Program-made: the position numbers and the translations under genes
Shown here: in pieces, positions 52,988 through 63,011 of the stretch
Layout: the number at the start of each line of letters is the position of its first letter
Numbering within the stretch: the stretch's first letter is position 1
Notes under the pieces: model-generated
Seen by the model: only the letters and a program-made list of their open reading frames with translations
The model's database searches: none
Told to the model about the DNA's origin: nothing
Assembly: GCF_001477495.1 (NCBI RefSeq)
Contig: NZ_LDTF01000029.1
Location: forward strand, 48,870 to 112,869
Reading direction: 5' to 3'
DNA: 64,000 bases
Origin: Sphingomonas yabuuchiae
GTDB lineage: Bacteria; Pseudomonadota; Alphaproteobacteria; Sphingomonadales; Sphingomonadaceae

Positions 52988-55873
52988 TCACCGCTCCCGT
53001 ACCGAAATCGTCCGCCCCAGGCCCGAAGCCTTGCCCGGTTCCGCCTCGACGATCAGCACCACCTGCCGCTCGCCCGCTCCGGCCGGGAACGGCACTAAGA
53101 GCGGCACGCCCGCGAAGTCGGTCTTCTCTGCCCGCTTCACCCCGTCCACCCAGACCTCGGCCCGGCCGACAACCTCGGCGAAGACCACTGCGCCGCCCTG
53201 CTCCGCCACCCGGCGGCGGGGGGTGAAGCCGGTGCGATAGGTCGACCAAGCCCCCTCGCCCGGCCCCTCCAGCCGTCCGGGCCGCGCATAGACCAGGCTG
53301 TTCATGTCGTTGCCCGCGTAACGCCGCAGCGGATCGGGCCGGGTCGCGGTGAAGTCGCTGCGCTTCCAGTCGGTCAGCATCGCCACCGGCCGGATCGAAG
53401 GCAGCGCAGGCAGAGGCTGGGCGGCGATCACCCGCACCGTGGCGCGCGCGGTTTTCAACCCCGGCGCAGTCGCCTCGACGGTCAGCGTCCCCGCCCCCGT
53501 CTCGGCACGAACCAGCGCTTGGGCAAGGCCGTGGAACAGGCGACGCATAGGAACGACCTCGGAATCATGATCGTTGGGATCGCCATTGCCGACCCCGATC
53601 ACCGCGCCCTTCGTCACGCGGAACGTCACCGGCGCATCGGCATCGGGCACGATCCGCCCGCGCGCATCCACCGCCATCACGGTGAAGGGCTGCACGTCGC
53701 TGCCCGTGCCCAGCATCCCCCGCCGGTCCGCGATCAGTTTCAGGGCAACCGGCTTGCCCGCCGTCTCGACCGAAGTGCGCGAGACTTCGCGCCCGCCGCG
53801 ATAGCCGACCGCCTCCAGCTGTCCGGGGCTATAGGGCACCTGCCATTCGGGCATCGCCAACCGGTCGACCGTCTTGGTGCCCAGACTCTTCCCGTTCAGG
53901 CGCAGCTCAACCGTCTCGGCATTGGTCAGCGCCAGCACCCGGATCGCCTGCCCCTCGCGACCCGGCCAAGTCCAGTGCGGCGAGATGGCGAGTGCAGGCG
54001 CATCGTCCACCCATTGCGCGCGGCGCAGGTGGAAGGCCATCTTGGCAAAACCGCACAAATCCATGATGCCGAAGACGCTGCTGGTCGTCGGCCACTCAAA
54101 GGGCGTAGGCTCGCCATGATAGTCGAAGCCGGTCCAGACGAACGTCCCCGCGACGAAGGGCCGTGTGTCGATCACCTTCCAGCTTTCATGATGGGTCAGG
54201 CCCCATTCGGCAGCGTCGGTGTCGTAGGAACTGACCTCATGCGCGGCCATGTCGGTCTTCCACACCCCGCGCGTCATGAAGGCGCTGGTATCCTCCGAGC
54301 TGGTCATCGGCTTGGTCGGGTGGGCGGCGTGGAAGCTGTCATAACGGCGATGCTGGTAATTGAACCCCATCACATCGACCGCATCCGAGACGTTGAGCGG
54401 CGAGAACATCCCGTCGTTCATCGCCGCCGTCACGGGGCGCGAGGTGTCGAGTTCCTTGACCGCCTCGGCCATGCGGCGGACCATCTCATAACCCTGCTCG
54501 GTGCCCTGCATCGGTTCCTCGTTGAAGACCGACCAGAGAAAGACGGATGGGTGATTGCGGTCGCGGCGGACCAACCACTCCAGTTGCCGCAGATAATCCG
54601 GGCTGGGGTTGAAGTTGCGGTTCTCGTCCATGACCAGCATTCCCAGCCGGTCGCACGCATCCAGCAGTTCGGGCGCGGGCGCATGGTGGGAGCAGCGCAG
54701 CGCGTTGCAGCCCATCGCCTTCAGCCGCCGGATACGCCAGTCCCACATCGCATCGGGCATGGCGACGCCGACCCCGGCATGGTCCTGATGGACACAGACA
54801 CCCTTGATCTTGGTCGCCACGCCGTTGAGATAGAAGCCGGTGCCTGCATCGAAGCGGATCTCGCGAAAACCGATCCGGGTGGCGCGGGCATCGATCGCCT
54901 TGCCGTCGCGCAGCAGCCGCGTCTCCACCCGGTAGAGGGTCGGCTGGTCGACCGACCAAAGCTGCGGCGCGGCGACCGGGATGGTCATCCGGGCTTCGGC
55001 GGTCTTGAGCGGATCGACGGTCACGTCCGTCTCCGCCCGGCCGATGGTGCGGCCCGCCGGGTCGATCAGCACCGCCTCGGCGCGAATGGTCGCCGCCGTC
55101 TTCTGGATGTTCGAGACGGTCAGCGCGACCGGCACGGTCCATCCCGCCCCCTCACGGCGCGGATCGGCGTGGAGGCCATCGGTGGCGATACTCACCCCGT
55201 CGCGCACCGCCAGCCAGTTGTGGCGGTACAGCCCCGCGCCCTCATACCACCAGCCCTCCATCGTCTCGGCATCGACGCGGACGGCCAGCGTGTTCACCTC
55301 CTCGCCGAACCGGGCATAGGGGGTGATGTCGATCAGGATCGCGGTATAGCCGCTGAAGCTGTGCGCGACGAGGACACCGTTGAACCAGACCGTCGCGTTG
55401 GTCGCCGCCGCGCCCAGCTGCACCTCCAGATAGCGGCCACGCCATTCACCCGGCAGCTTCAGCGTGCGGCGATACCAGCCGATCCCACGCCGCCGATATC
55501 CTTGCGCGACATTGGCCTTGGGATCGACCACCTCCTCCATCGCCCAGTCGTGCGGCAGCTCGACGCTACGCCAGTCGCTGTCGTCATAGCTGACCGCCGC
55601 CGCCCCCTGCGCGATCCCGGCCTTGGCATTCTGGTAGCTTTCCTCATGGCCGAGGATCGGCGGCACGGCGATGTCGCCCTTGTGGAACAGCCAGCCGCTA
55701 TCGAGCCTGAGCAGACTCGGGTCGGAGACGAAGGGCGGTTCGGGCATCGCGTCGAAAGGCGCGGGCGCATCGCCGCTGTCGAGCATCACGGGGCGGTTCG
55801 CCGCCAGAACGGGCGTCCCCAGCGCCGGAGCGGCCAGCCCGCTGGCGAGCAAGGTGCGGCGGGTCAGGGTCAT
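52988..55873 (-). CDS. GH2 beta-galactosidase-type hydrolase of the glycan locus
   Basis: Family GH2 enzyme of 961 aa, paralogous over its full length to the one at 13279-16182 (for example both share DDSDW ... LPHDWA and ANVAQGYR-RGIGWYRR). Tat-type leader LTRRTLLASGLAAPAL. Jelly roll, Ig-like, TIM barrel and C-terminal beta domains follow in the same order. Catalytic residues are E452 (SVFNEEPM) and E527 (SSEDTSAFM). Beta-galactosidase is the first guess; with GH115 and GH89 as neighbours, beta-glucuronidase is a serious alternative. It follows GH115 with a 4-bp overlap. Confidence 0.9.
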   Translation of the reverse strand: MTLTRRTLLASGLAAPALGTPVLAANRPVMLDSGDAPAPFDAMPEPPFVSDPSLLRLDSGWLFHKGDIAVPPILGHEESYQNAKAGIAQGAAAVSYDDSDWRSVELPHDWAMEEVVDPKANVAQGYRRRGIGWYRRTLKLPGEWRGRYLEVQLGAAATNATVWFNGVLVAHSFSGYTAILIDITPYARFGEEVNTLAVRVDAETMEGWWYEGAGLYRHNWLAVRDGVSIATDGLHADPRREGAGWTVPVALTVSNIQKTAATIRAEAVLIDPAGRTIGRAETDVTVDPLKTAEARMTIPVAAPQLWSVDQPTLYRVETRLLRDGKAIDARATRIGFREIRFDAGTGFYLNGVATKIKGVCVHQDHAGVGVAMPDAMWDWRIRRLKAMGCNALRCSHHAPAPELLDACDRLGMLVMDENRNFNPSPDYLRQLEWLVRRDRNHPSVFLWSVFNEEPMQGTEQGYEMVRRMAEAVKELDTSRPVTAAMNDGMFSPLNVSDAVDVMGFNYQHRRYDSFHAAHPTKPMTSSEDTSAFMTRGVWKTDMAAHEVSSYDTDAAEWGLTHHESWKVIDTRPFVAGTFVWTGFDYHGEPTPFEWPTTSSVFGIMDLCGFAKMAFHLRRAQWVDDAPALAISPHWTWPGREGQAIRVLALTNAETVELRLNGKSLGTKTVDRLAMPEWQVPYSPGQLEAVGYRGGREVSRTSVETAGKPVALKLIADRRGMLGTGSDVQPFTVMAVDARGRIVPDADAPVTFRVTKGAVIGVGNGDPNDHDSEVVPMRRLFHGLAQALVRAETGAGTLTVEATAPGLKTARATVRVIAAQPLPALPSIRPVAMLTDWKRSDFTATRPDPLRRYAGNDMNSLVYARPGRLEGPGEGAWSTYRTGFTPRRRVAEQGGAVVFAEVVGRAEVWVDGVKRAEKTDFAGVPLLVPFPAGAGERQVVLIVEAEPGKASGLGRTISVRER

Positions 55874-58680
55874 CGGGCAGTCTCCGGCGAAGAATCAGAG
55901 GGGAGCGGCGCGTAAAGCGGACGGGCACCGTCGAGCACCAGTTCGACACGATCCAGGATCAGGCCGGGATCGAGCGGCACGATCGCCACCCGGTGATGCC
56001 CGACGGCAAAGCTCTTCAGCGGCAGGGTCGCGACGGCGGTGTTGGTCAGGACATTCTGCCGCCACTGGTCGCTACGCCCCGCGGTTGCAAAATCGACCGT
56101 CTGCCAGTCGCCGTCATCCAGCTTCACCGCCGCGCGCAAGCCGTGTGCCGGGTCGCGCGGATGGGTCGGCAAGGCGACGACGCGCAGATTGGCCCCCGCC
56201 TCGGTCATGGTGGCGAAGTGCCAGGTGGCGGGTGTGCCCCGCTCGGCCGTTTGGCGGGTCGGCAGGGTCAGCGTGGATCGGAGCGCGCCGCGCTGGCTGC
56301 CAAGGTCGGGTATCGCTTCCCAGTCCGCGCCGAACGTCGCCGCCAGCGCTGGCATGGTCACGCGCCGCTCATCCTCCAGCGCCTCGCCGGGATTTAGCTT
56401 GGGCGGGGTCAAGGCGGTCGCGTGGATCGTCATCGCTTGGTCGTTGCAGCGAAGCGTCACCGGCGCGACCTCGCCCTTGCCGTCATAGGACAGGGTCAGC
56501 CGCTGCTCATACCCATTGTCGACGTTCAGCCGCCCCCGCTCCCCCGACAGGGTCAGTCCGTCCGGCCGCTTCGTGACGGCCCAACCGGCAAATTTCGGCT
56601 GACGGGTATAGAGCGTCACCCGTCTTGTCGCGGGCACCCCCTTGGTGAAGGTCAGGACATTCTCGTCCCCGATCCAGGAGCCCCAAAGGCCGAGGCCGCA
56701 ACCGCTTTGCAGCCCCCATCCCGTACTCGGCCACAGAGGCTCGTCGAAGACCGGCAGGCGGCGGGGCGCGGCATCCATCATCTCGCGCCACTTGCCCCCG
56801 GCGGTCGCGTTATACTGGGCGGTCGCCTCGGCGAGCCTCATATAGGCCGTGCGTGCGGCAAAGACATAGGTCTCCGCGCTTGCCCGGTGATCGCGCGCGT
56901 AGAGTTCGCCGAGATCGAGCGACAGGATACGCCAGTTGAGCAGCGTCGCGCCCTGTATGGGATAGAGCACCAGTTCGTAAAAGGCGTCCTGCCGGTCCTT
57001 CGGCATCCGCGCCTGTATCGCCGATCCCTGGTCCATCAGCGCGCTGTACGCCGCCAGCCGGGCCTGCGCTTCCTCGCCGTCCGACTGGACATAGGCGCTC
57101 GGCCGGTTGGGCGTGACCCATTCGGTCTGGCCGAACCCCATGAACTCCGGCTTTCGCGGCCACGCCAGGTCATAGAAGCGCATCATCAGATCGGCGATCG
57201 CGCCCGCCTCCGCCTCGCCGAACTGCTCTTCCATGAAGCGGCGCAAATGCTCGCGCGGGGATTGGTCCAGCAGCCTAGCGTCGAATGCCAGGTCGAGGAA
57301 ATATTGCGAGAGATATTCGATCGGCTTGATGTCGCCGACATTGACCATCCAGATGCGCCGCGCATCGGTGGCCCAGGCGCGCCCCATCTCCTCGCGGATC
57401 AGCGCCGGGTGCGTCGTCCCCAGCCACAGATAGTCGTGCGGCCGCCCCCAATAGGACAGATGATAATAGACCCCCGCCCCGCCCGGCCGCTTCTGCTCCT
57501 CGGGCGTGCTGAGGCGGCGCAGATAGCCGTAATTGTCGTCGGTCCACATCAGCGTGACGTCGCCGGGCAGGGTCAGCCCGGCGTCATAGGCCTCCTGCAA
57601 TTCATGATAGGCGACATAGAGCTGCGGCACCTGCGCCGCCGGTTTGCCCAGCGTGTCGGCCAGAAGCCCACGCTGTCGCCCGACCACATCCTCCAGGATG
57701 CTGCGCCGCGCCGCCGTGGTCGTCACCCCCTGCATCGGCCCGTCATGCAGGCCGCGCAGGCCGACCGTATAGAACGCCTCCTGCCCCTTGGTCTCGCCCA
57801 CCCGCTCGCGCCAGTAATCCAGGATCGCCTGAGGCCGCCGGGTGAAATCGAACCCGCCGCGTTTACCCTCGTCCCACTCGCGCAAATTGTTGCGGAGCAT
57901 CGGCTCGGCATGGGAACTGCCGATGACGATCGCATAGCGTTTCGCGAGCGGCGCGTTGCCCGGATCGCCGAAGAACGGTGTCGAGACCGAGTGCATCGCA
58001 GGCCACAGCGTGTTGGCCTTCAACCGCCACATCAGCTCGAAGACACGCTGATAGGTCTTGGGGCCGATATTGCCCTTTTCCGGATCGAAGGTCTTGGCCG
58101 CCCAGGGCTCCAGCCCCCAATCCTCATCGTTCAAGAAGATGCCGCGATATTTCACCGACGGCTCGCGCGAGACGAAGGGGGTGTCATCGATGGCAATCCG
58201 GTCGCGACGACGCGGGGCGACGTCCGCCCACCATTCCCAGGGCGATACGCCCAGCGCACGGGACAGGTCGGTCACGCCATAAGCGGCACCGCGCGCGTCC
58301 GATCCGACGATCAGCAGATAGCGTCGCCCCGCCACCCGCACCCCGGCCCGGACATAGCGTTCCCAGCCGCCCGTAATCGGGGACAGATCGACACCGCCCT
58401 GCGCCGCCAGTCGCTGGACGATCGGCGAAGCCGTCGTTCCGATCACGACGCACATCGTGGCGCAATTCGCCGCATCCTCGACGATCGCGCCCGGCCGCCC
58501 GCCCAGCCCGGTCAGATCGCGGGCGAGAAGCTCGGCCGCGACACGGGTGGTCCCCTCGCCGTCCGGGGCCGCCAGCAGGGTCGCTCGTGTCAGGTCGAAC
58601 CGGGCGGCCTGGACGGGAGCGGCGAGGCCCAGCAACGATGCCAGGCCTACGCCCATGACCGTGATCCCCGCCCGCTTCAT
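55870..58680 (-). CDS. GH115 alpha-glucuronidase, secreted
   Basis: Family GH115 alpha-(4-O-methyl)-glucuronidase of 936 aa, which removes alpha-linked glucuronic acid side groups from xylan-type or arabinogalactan-type polymers. Signal peptide (residues 1-25, ending VQA). Recognised by GVSPWEWWADVAP, SVKYRGIFLNDEDWGLEPWA, ELMWRLKANTLWPAMH and LMWTDDNYGYLRRL in the N-terminal and barrel domains, with the ALTPPKLNPGE and C-terminal beta domains after. It is the first gene of the leftward pair GH115-GH2 and is preceded by operator-like inverted repeats at 58695-58750. Confidence 0.93.
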   Translation of the reverse strand: MKRAGITVMGVGLASLLGLAAPVQAARFDLTRATLLAAPDGEGTTRVAAELLARDLTGLGGRPGAIVEDAANCATMCVVIGTTASPIVQRLAAQGGVDLSPITGGWERYVRAGVRVAGRRYLLIVGSDARGAAYGVTDLSRALGVSPWEWWADVAPRRRDRIAIDDTPFVSREPSVKYRGIFLNDEDWGLEPWAAKTFDPEKGNIGPKTYQRVFELMWRLKANTLWPAMHSVSTPFFGDPGNAPLAKRYAIVIGSSHAEPMLRNNLREWDEGKRGGFDFTRRPQAILDYWRERVGETKGQEAFYTVGLRGLHDGPMQGVTTTAARRSILEDVVGRQRGLLADTLGKPAAQVPQLYVAYHELQEAYDAGLTLPGDVTLMWTDDNYGYLRRLSTPEEQKRPGGAGVYYHLSYWGRPHDYLWLGTTHPALIREEMGRAWATDARRIWMVNVGDIKPIEYLSQYFLDLAFDARLLDQSPREHLRRFMEEQFGEAEAGAIADLMMRFYDLAWPRKPEFMGFGQTEWVTPNRPSAYVQSDGEEAQARLAAYSALMDQGSAIQARMPKDRQDAFYELVLYPIQGATLLNWRILSLDLGELYARDHRASAETYVFAARTAYMRLAEATAQYNATAGGKWREMMDAAPRRLPVFDEPLWPSTGWGLQSGCGLGLWGSWIGDENVLTFTKGVPATRRVTLYTRQPKFAGWAVTKRPDGLTLSGERGRLNVDNGYEQRLTLSYDGKGEVAPVTLRCNDQAMTIHATALTPPKLNPGEALEDERRVTMPALAATFGADWEAIPDLGSQRGALRSTLTLPTRQTAERGTPATWHFATMTEAGANLRVVALPTHPRDPAHGLRAAVKLDDGDWQTVDFATAGRSDQWRQNVLTNTAVATLPLKSFAVGHHRVAIVPLDPGLILDRVELVLDGARPLYAPLPSDSSPETAR

Positions 58681-58694
58681 CCGCCCACCCCCAT

Positions 58695-58750
58695 GGTTAT
58701 CGGACCAGTCTAACCGGGCGGCTCAAGCTGTAAAGGTCATTTGCCTGACC
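58695..58750. promoter_or_regulatory. Two inverted repeats upstream of the GH115-GH2 pair
   Basis: GGTTA (58695-58699) pairs with TAACC (58711-58715), and GGTCA (58735-58739) pairs with TGACC (58746-58750). Both resemble regulator half-sites of the TGGTC type used by GntR-family proteins and sit directly before the GH115 start, so they are good operator candidates. Confidence 0.45.
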
Positions 58751-58808
58751 AATTAGGGGCCGTTTAGGGGCCATGGAAAGGGGCCGTCCCAAACGACCCC
58801 TCCCGTCC

Positions 58809-60494
58809 TCATGCGGTGACGCCGTTGCCCGAAATGATCAGCGGGACGCCGATCTCGTGCCGTGCTCCCAGGGGCAGCGTGACCTCCAGCGCCTGGGCAG
58901 TACGCTTGAACGGCAGCGGGGTGTTGTCGCCCTGCAACGTCACCCGCTGAATCTGGCCCGGCATGGTCGGGTTGCCCTGCGCCAGCAGGGTCATGCGCGC
59001 GATATTGTCCTCGGGCCAGCCCAGCACCAGGGCATGGAGGTTGCCGTTGCGCGTCACATACCGCACGTCGCGCGCGGTATAGGCGGACTTGGGTCCGCCT
59101 TCGGAGAAGTTGCCCGAATTGCCGCGCGTCGGGCCTTCGCCGTTCAGCTTCCACGGGCGGCTGGCATAGATCGCTTCGCCATAGCGGCCCATCCATTCGG
59201 CGATATCGTTGACGATCTTCTCTTCCTTGTCGTCGATCGTCCCGTCCCCGCGCATCGGCACCGACAGCATCAGATTGCCGTTCTTGGACACCACGTCACA
59301 CAAGGTGTGGATCACGGTCGCCGCCGATTTGTAACCGTCGTTCCGATAGGTATCGATATCGTAGTGCCAGCTGCCAATGCAGGTGTCGGTCTGCCACGGG
59401 AAGCGCTCGATATAGCTTTTGCCGCCACGCTCGACATCGTCGACGATGCCGGTGCGCCGCTGCGGCGGCGTCATCTTGCTGGTGACGACGGCTTCCAGAC
59501 GGCCGCCGTTCCACTGCATCGACTGGTTGTAGAACCAGGACGTGAAATCCAGGCCATATTGCTCGAGCGGCAGGTCAAAATTGTCGAAATAGACCATGTC
59601 CGGCCGGTATTTCTGGACCAGGTCCTTGGTGCGGAGCAGCCAGTTGGCCGCGAAGTTCGAGTTCGCCGGAACCCCCTCGTTCCACAGACGGTCGGTCGCT
59701 TCGTGCCACGCATACGCCTCCGCCTCGGTACGGATGCCGTCGGGCATCGGCATGTGGCGGCCAGCATAAAGCTGCTGCGGATCGAGCCCTTCCCACCATT
59801 GCCCGCGTCCCTGAGCGGCGGTCAGCTTATAGGCGTCATAGCGTTCGCCCGCGCGCGGGCCGGTCGGGTCATAGCCATAGGCGGGCTGGTTCCAGTGCCA
59901 GGCGTGGGCCGAGTGGTTCGACACGGCGAAGCGCAGGCCCCGCGCGCGCGCGGCCTTTGCCCATTCGCCGACGATATCCCGGCGCGGCCCCACCCGCGTC
60001 GTATTCCAGGGATGGTATTTGGAATCATATGTGTCGAAATTGTCGTGGTGGTTGGCCAGCGCCATGAAGTATTTCGCGCCGGCCTTCTTATAGAGATCGA
60101 GCAAGCGGCCGGGGTCCCAGCGATCCGCCTTCCACTTGTTCTGAATCTGCATGAAGCCGACATCGGCCGGATGGCCATAGGTCTTCAGGTGATGGTTATA
60201 GGCGCGGCTGCCGGGCAGATACATCTCGCGGGCATACCAGTCGCCCTGTTCGGGCACGCACTGCGCGGTCCAATGCGCCCACATGCCGAACTTGGCATCG
60301 CGGAACCAGTCGGGCACGCTATACCCGGCGGTCAACGACGCCCAGTCCGGCGTAAAGCGCGAGGGCGGCGGCACTTTCAACGCACGCCCCGCCCCCATGG
60401 CCTGTGGCACCGTCGGCACCGCCGAGGCCGCTGCGGGCGCCAGTGCCGCCGCCGCGATCGCCCCGCCGATCATTTCGCGTCTATTCGCCTTCAT
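58809..60494 (-). CDS. GH29 alpha-L-fucosidase, secreted
   Basis: Family GH29 alpha-L-fucosidase of 561 aa, which removes terminal alpha-L-fucose. Leader with twin arginines (KANRREMIGGAIAAAALAPA), probably Tat. TIM barrel signatures WFRDAKFGMWAHWTAQC, KYFMALANHHDNFDTYDSKY and the nucleophile D304 in MVYFDNFDLPLEQYG; C-terminal beta domain from about residue 450. Start ATG 60494 is supported by AGGAG 8 nt upstream; the frame continues upstream without homology. Separated from GH115 by 128 bp but on the same strand, so it may have its own promoter. Confidence 0.93.
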   Translation of the reverse strand: MKANRREMIGGAIAAAALAPAAASAVPTVPQAMGAGRALKVPPPSRFTPDWASLTAGYSVPDWFRDAKFGMWAHWTAQCVPEQGDWYAREMYLPGSRAYNHHLKTYGHPADVGFMQIQNKWKADRWDPGRLLDLYKKAGAKYFMALANHHDNFDTYDSKYHPWNTTRVGPRRDIVGEWAKAARARGLRFAVSNHSAHAWHWNQPAYGYDPTGPRAGERYDAYKLTAAQGRGQWWEGLDPQQLYAGRHMPMPDGIRTEAEAYAWHEATDRLWNEGVPANSNFAANWLLRTKDLVQKYRPDMVYFDNFDLPLEQYGLDFTSWFYNQSMQWNGGRLEAVVTSKMTPPQRRTGIVDDVERGGKSYIERFPWQTDTCIGSWHYDIDTYRNDGYKSAATVIHTLCDVVSKNGNLMLSVPMRGDGTIDDKEEKIVNDIAEWMGRYGEAIYASRPWKLNGEGPTRGNSGNFSEGGPKSAYTARDVRYVTRNGNLHALVLGWPEDNIARMTLLAQGNPTMPGQIQRVTLQGDNTPLPFKRTAQALEVTLPLGARHEIGVPLIISGNGVTA

Positions 60495-60586
60495 CCATCG
60501 CTCTCCTGCCATCGATACGGTCGTTCGCATCGGCGCTTCCCAAGACTGTCTGCTCGGGCTGGCGCCACCCTTTTCACTCTCTTCTG

Positions 60587-60602
60587 TGAAAACGTTATGT
60601 CA
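60587..60602. promoter_or_regulatory. LacI-type operator candidate upstream of GH29
   Basis: TGAAAACGTTATGTCA contains the central AACGTT that many LacI-family operators share, about 95 bp before the fucosidase start. The outer arms are only partly symmetric, so support is weak. Confidence 0.25.
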
Positions 60603-60617
60603 TAAGCGCGATCGTAA

Positions 60618-62245
<1,628 letters not shown>

Positions 62246-62256
<11 letters not shown>

Positions 62257-62911
62257 CAAGCATATAGCCGACCCCGCGCACGGTGCGGATCGTCGGGCCG
62301 TCCGGGGCCAGCTTGCCACGCAGCCGCGTGATGTTCACCTCGATCGCGTTGGGGCCGACCGGCTCGTCATAGCCGAACACCTCGGACTGCAGCGTCTCGC
62401 GAGGCACGATCTGCCCGGCGCGGGTGGCCAGCGCGTCGAGCACCGCCCATTCGCGGCGACGCAGGTCGAGCATCCGCTCCCCCACCCGCGCCGCCGCGCG
62501 CGAACGGTCGAGAACCAGCGCGCCCACCACCAGTTCGGGCGTGGGATCGCCGCCGCGCCGCCGCCCCAGCGCCCGGATGCGCGCCTCCAGTTCCTCGGGC
62601 GCGAAGGGCTTGCGCAGATAATCGTCCGCGCCCAGGTCCAGCCCGCGCACCCGGTCGTCCAGCGCATCGCGCGCAGTCAGCATCATCACCGGCACCCGGT
62701 TGCCCTGCCGCCTGAGCGTCTGGAGCACCGAGAAGCCGTCGATGTCCGGCAGCCCGACGTCGAGGACGACCAGCGCATAGGCCTCGTCCGCCGCGACCAT
62801 CAGCGCGTCCTGGCCGGTCGCGACATGATCGACCGCATGACCCGCCGCGCGGAGCAGCGCGACGATCCCGCGTGCCAGCGCCGCATCATCCTCGACGATC
62901 AGAATCCGCAT
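62246..62911 (-). CDS. OmpR-family response regulator, TctD-like
   Basis: Two-domain regulator of 221 aa: receiver (residues 1-112) with acidic pocket EDD (7-9), phospho-acceptor D51 in VVLDVGLPDIDG, and conserved Thr and Lys (MMLTA, LRKPFAPEEL); then a winged HTH DNA-binding domain (about 125-220, GPNAIEVNITRLRGKLAPDG). It is the first gene of the RR-kinase operon and is divergent from the binding-protein gene 100 bp away, which is its most likely target. Confidence 0.95.
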
Positions 62912-63011
62912 GACGCAGGCTTTCCGTGAAAGGCGGATGACAGCTTGGCGGGATAATCCATGGCATTGAGCTTACCCGAACTCAGAGGCGGGAAGCGAGA
63001 GGACCTGAACG

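Noticed and set aside
53519..58713. Two long plus-strand frames (798 and 763 codons)
   Set aside because: Antisense to GH2 and GH115; shadow composition and no recognisable domain.
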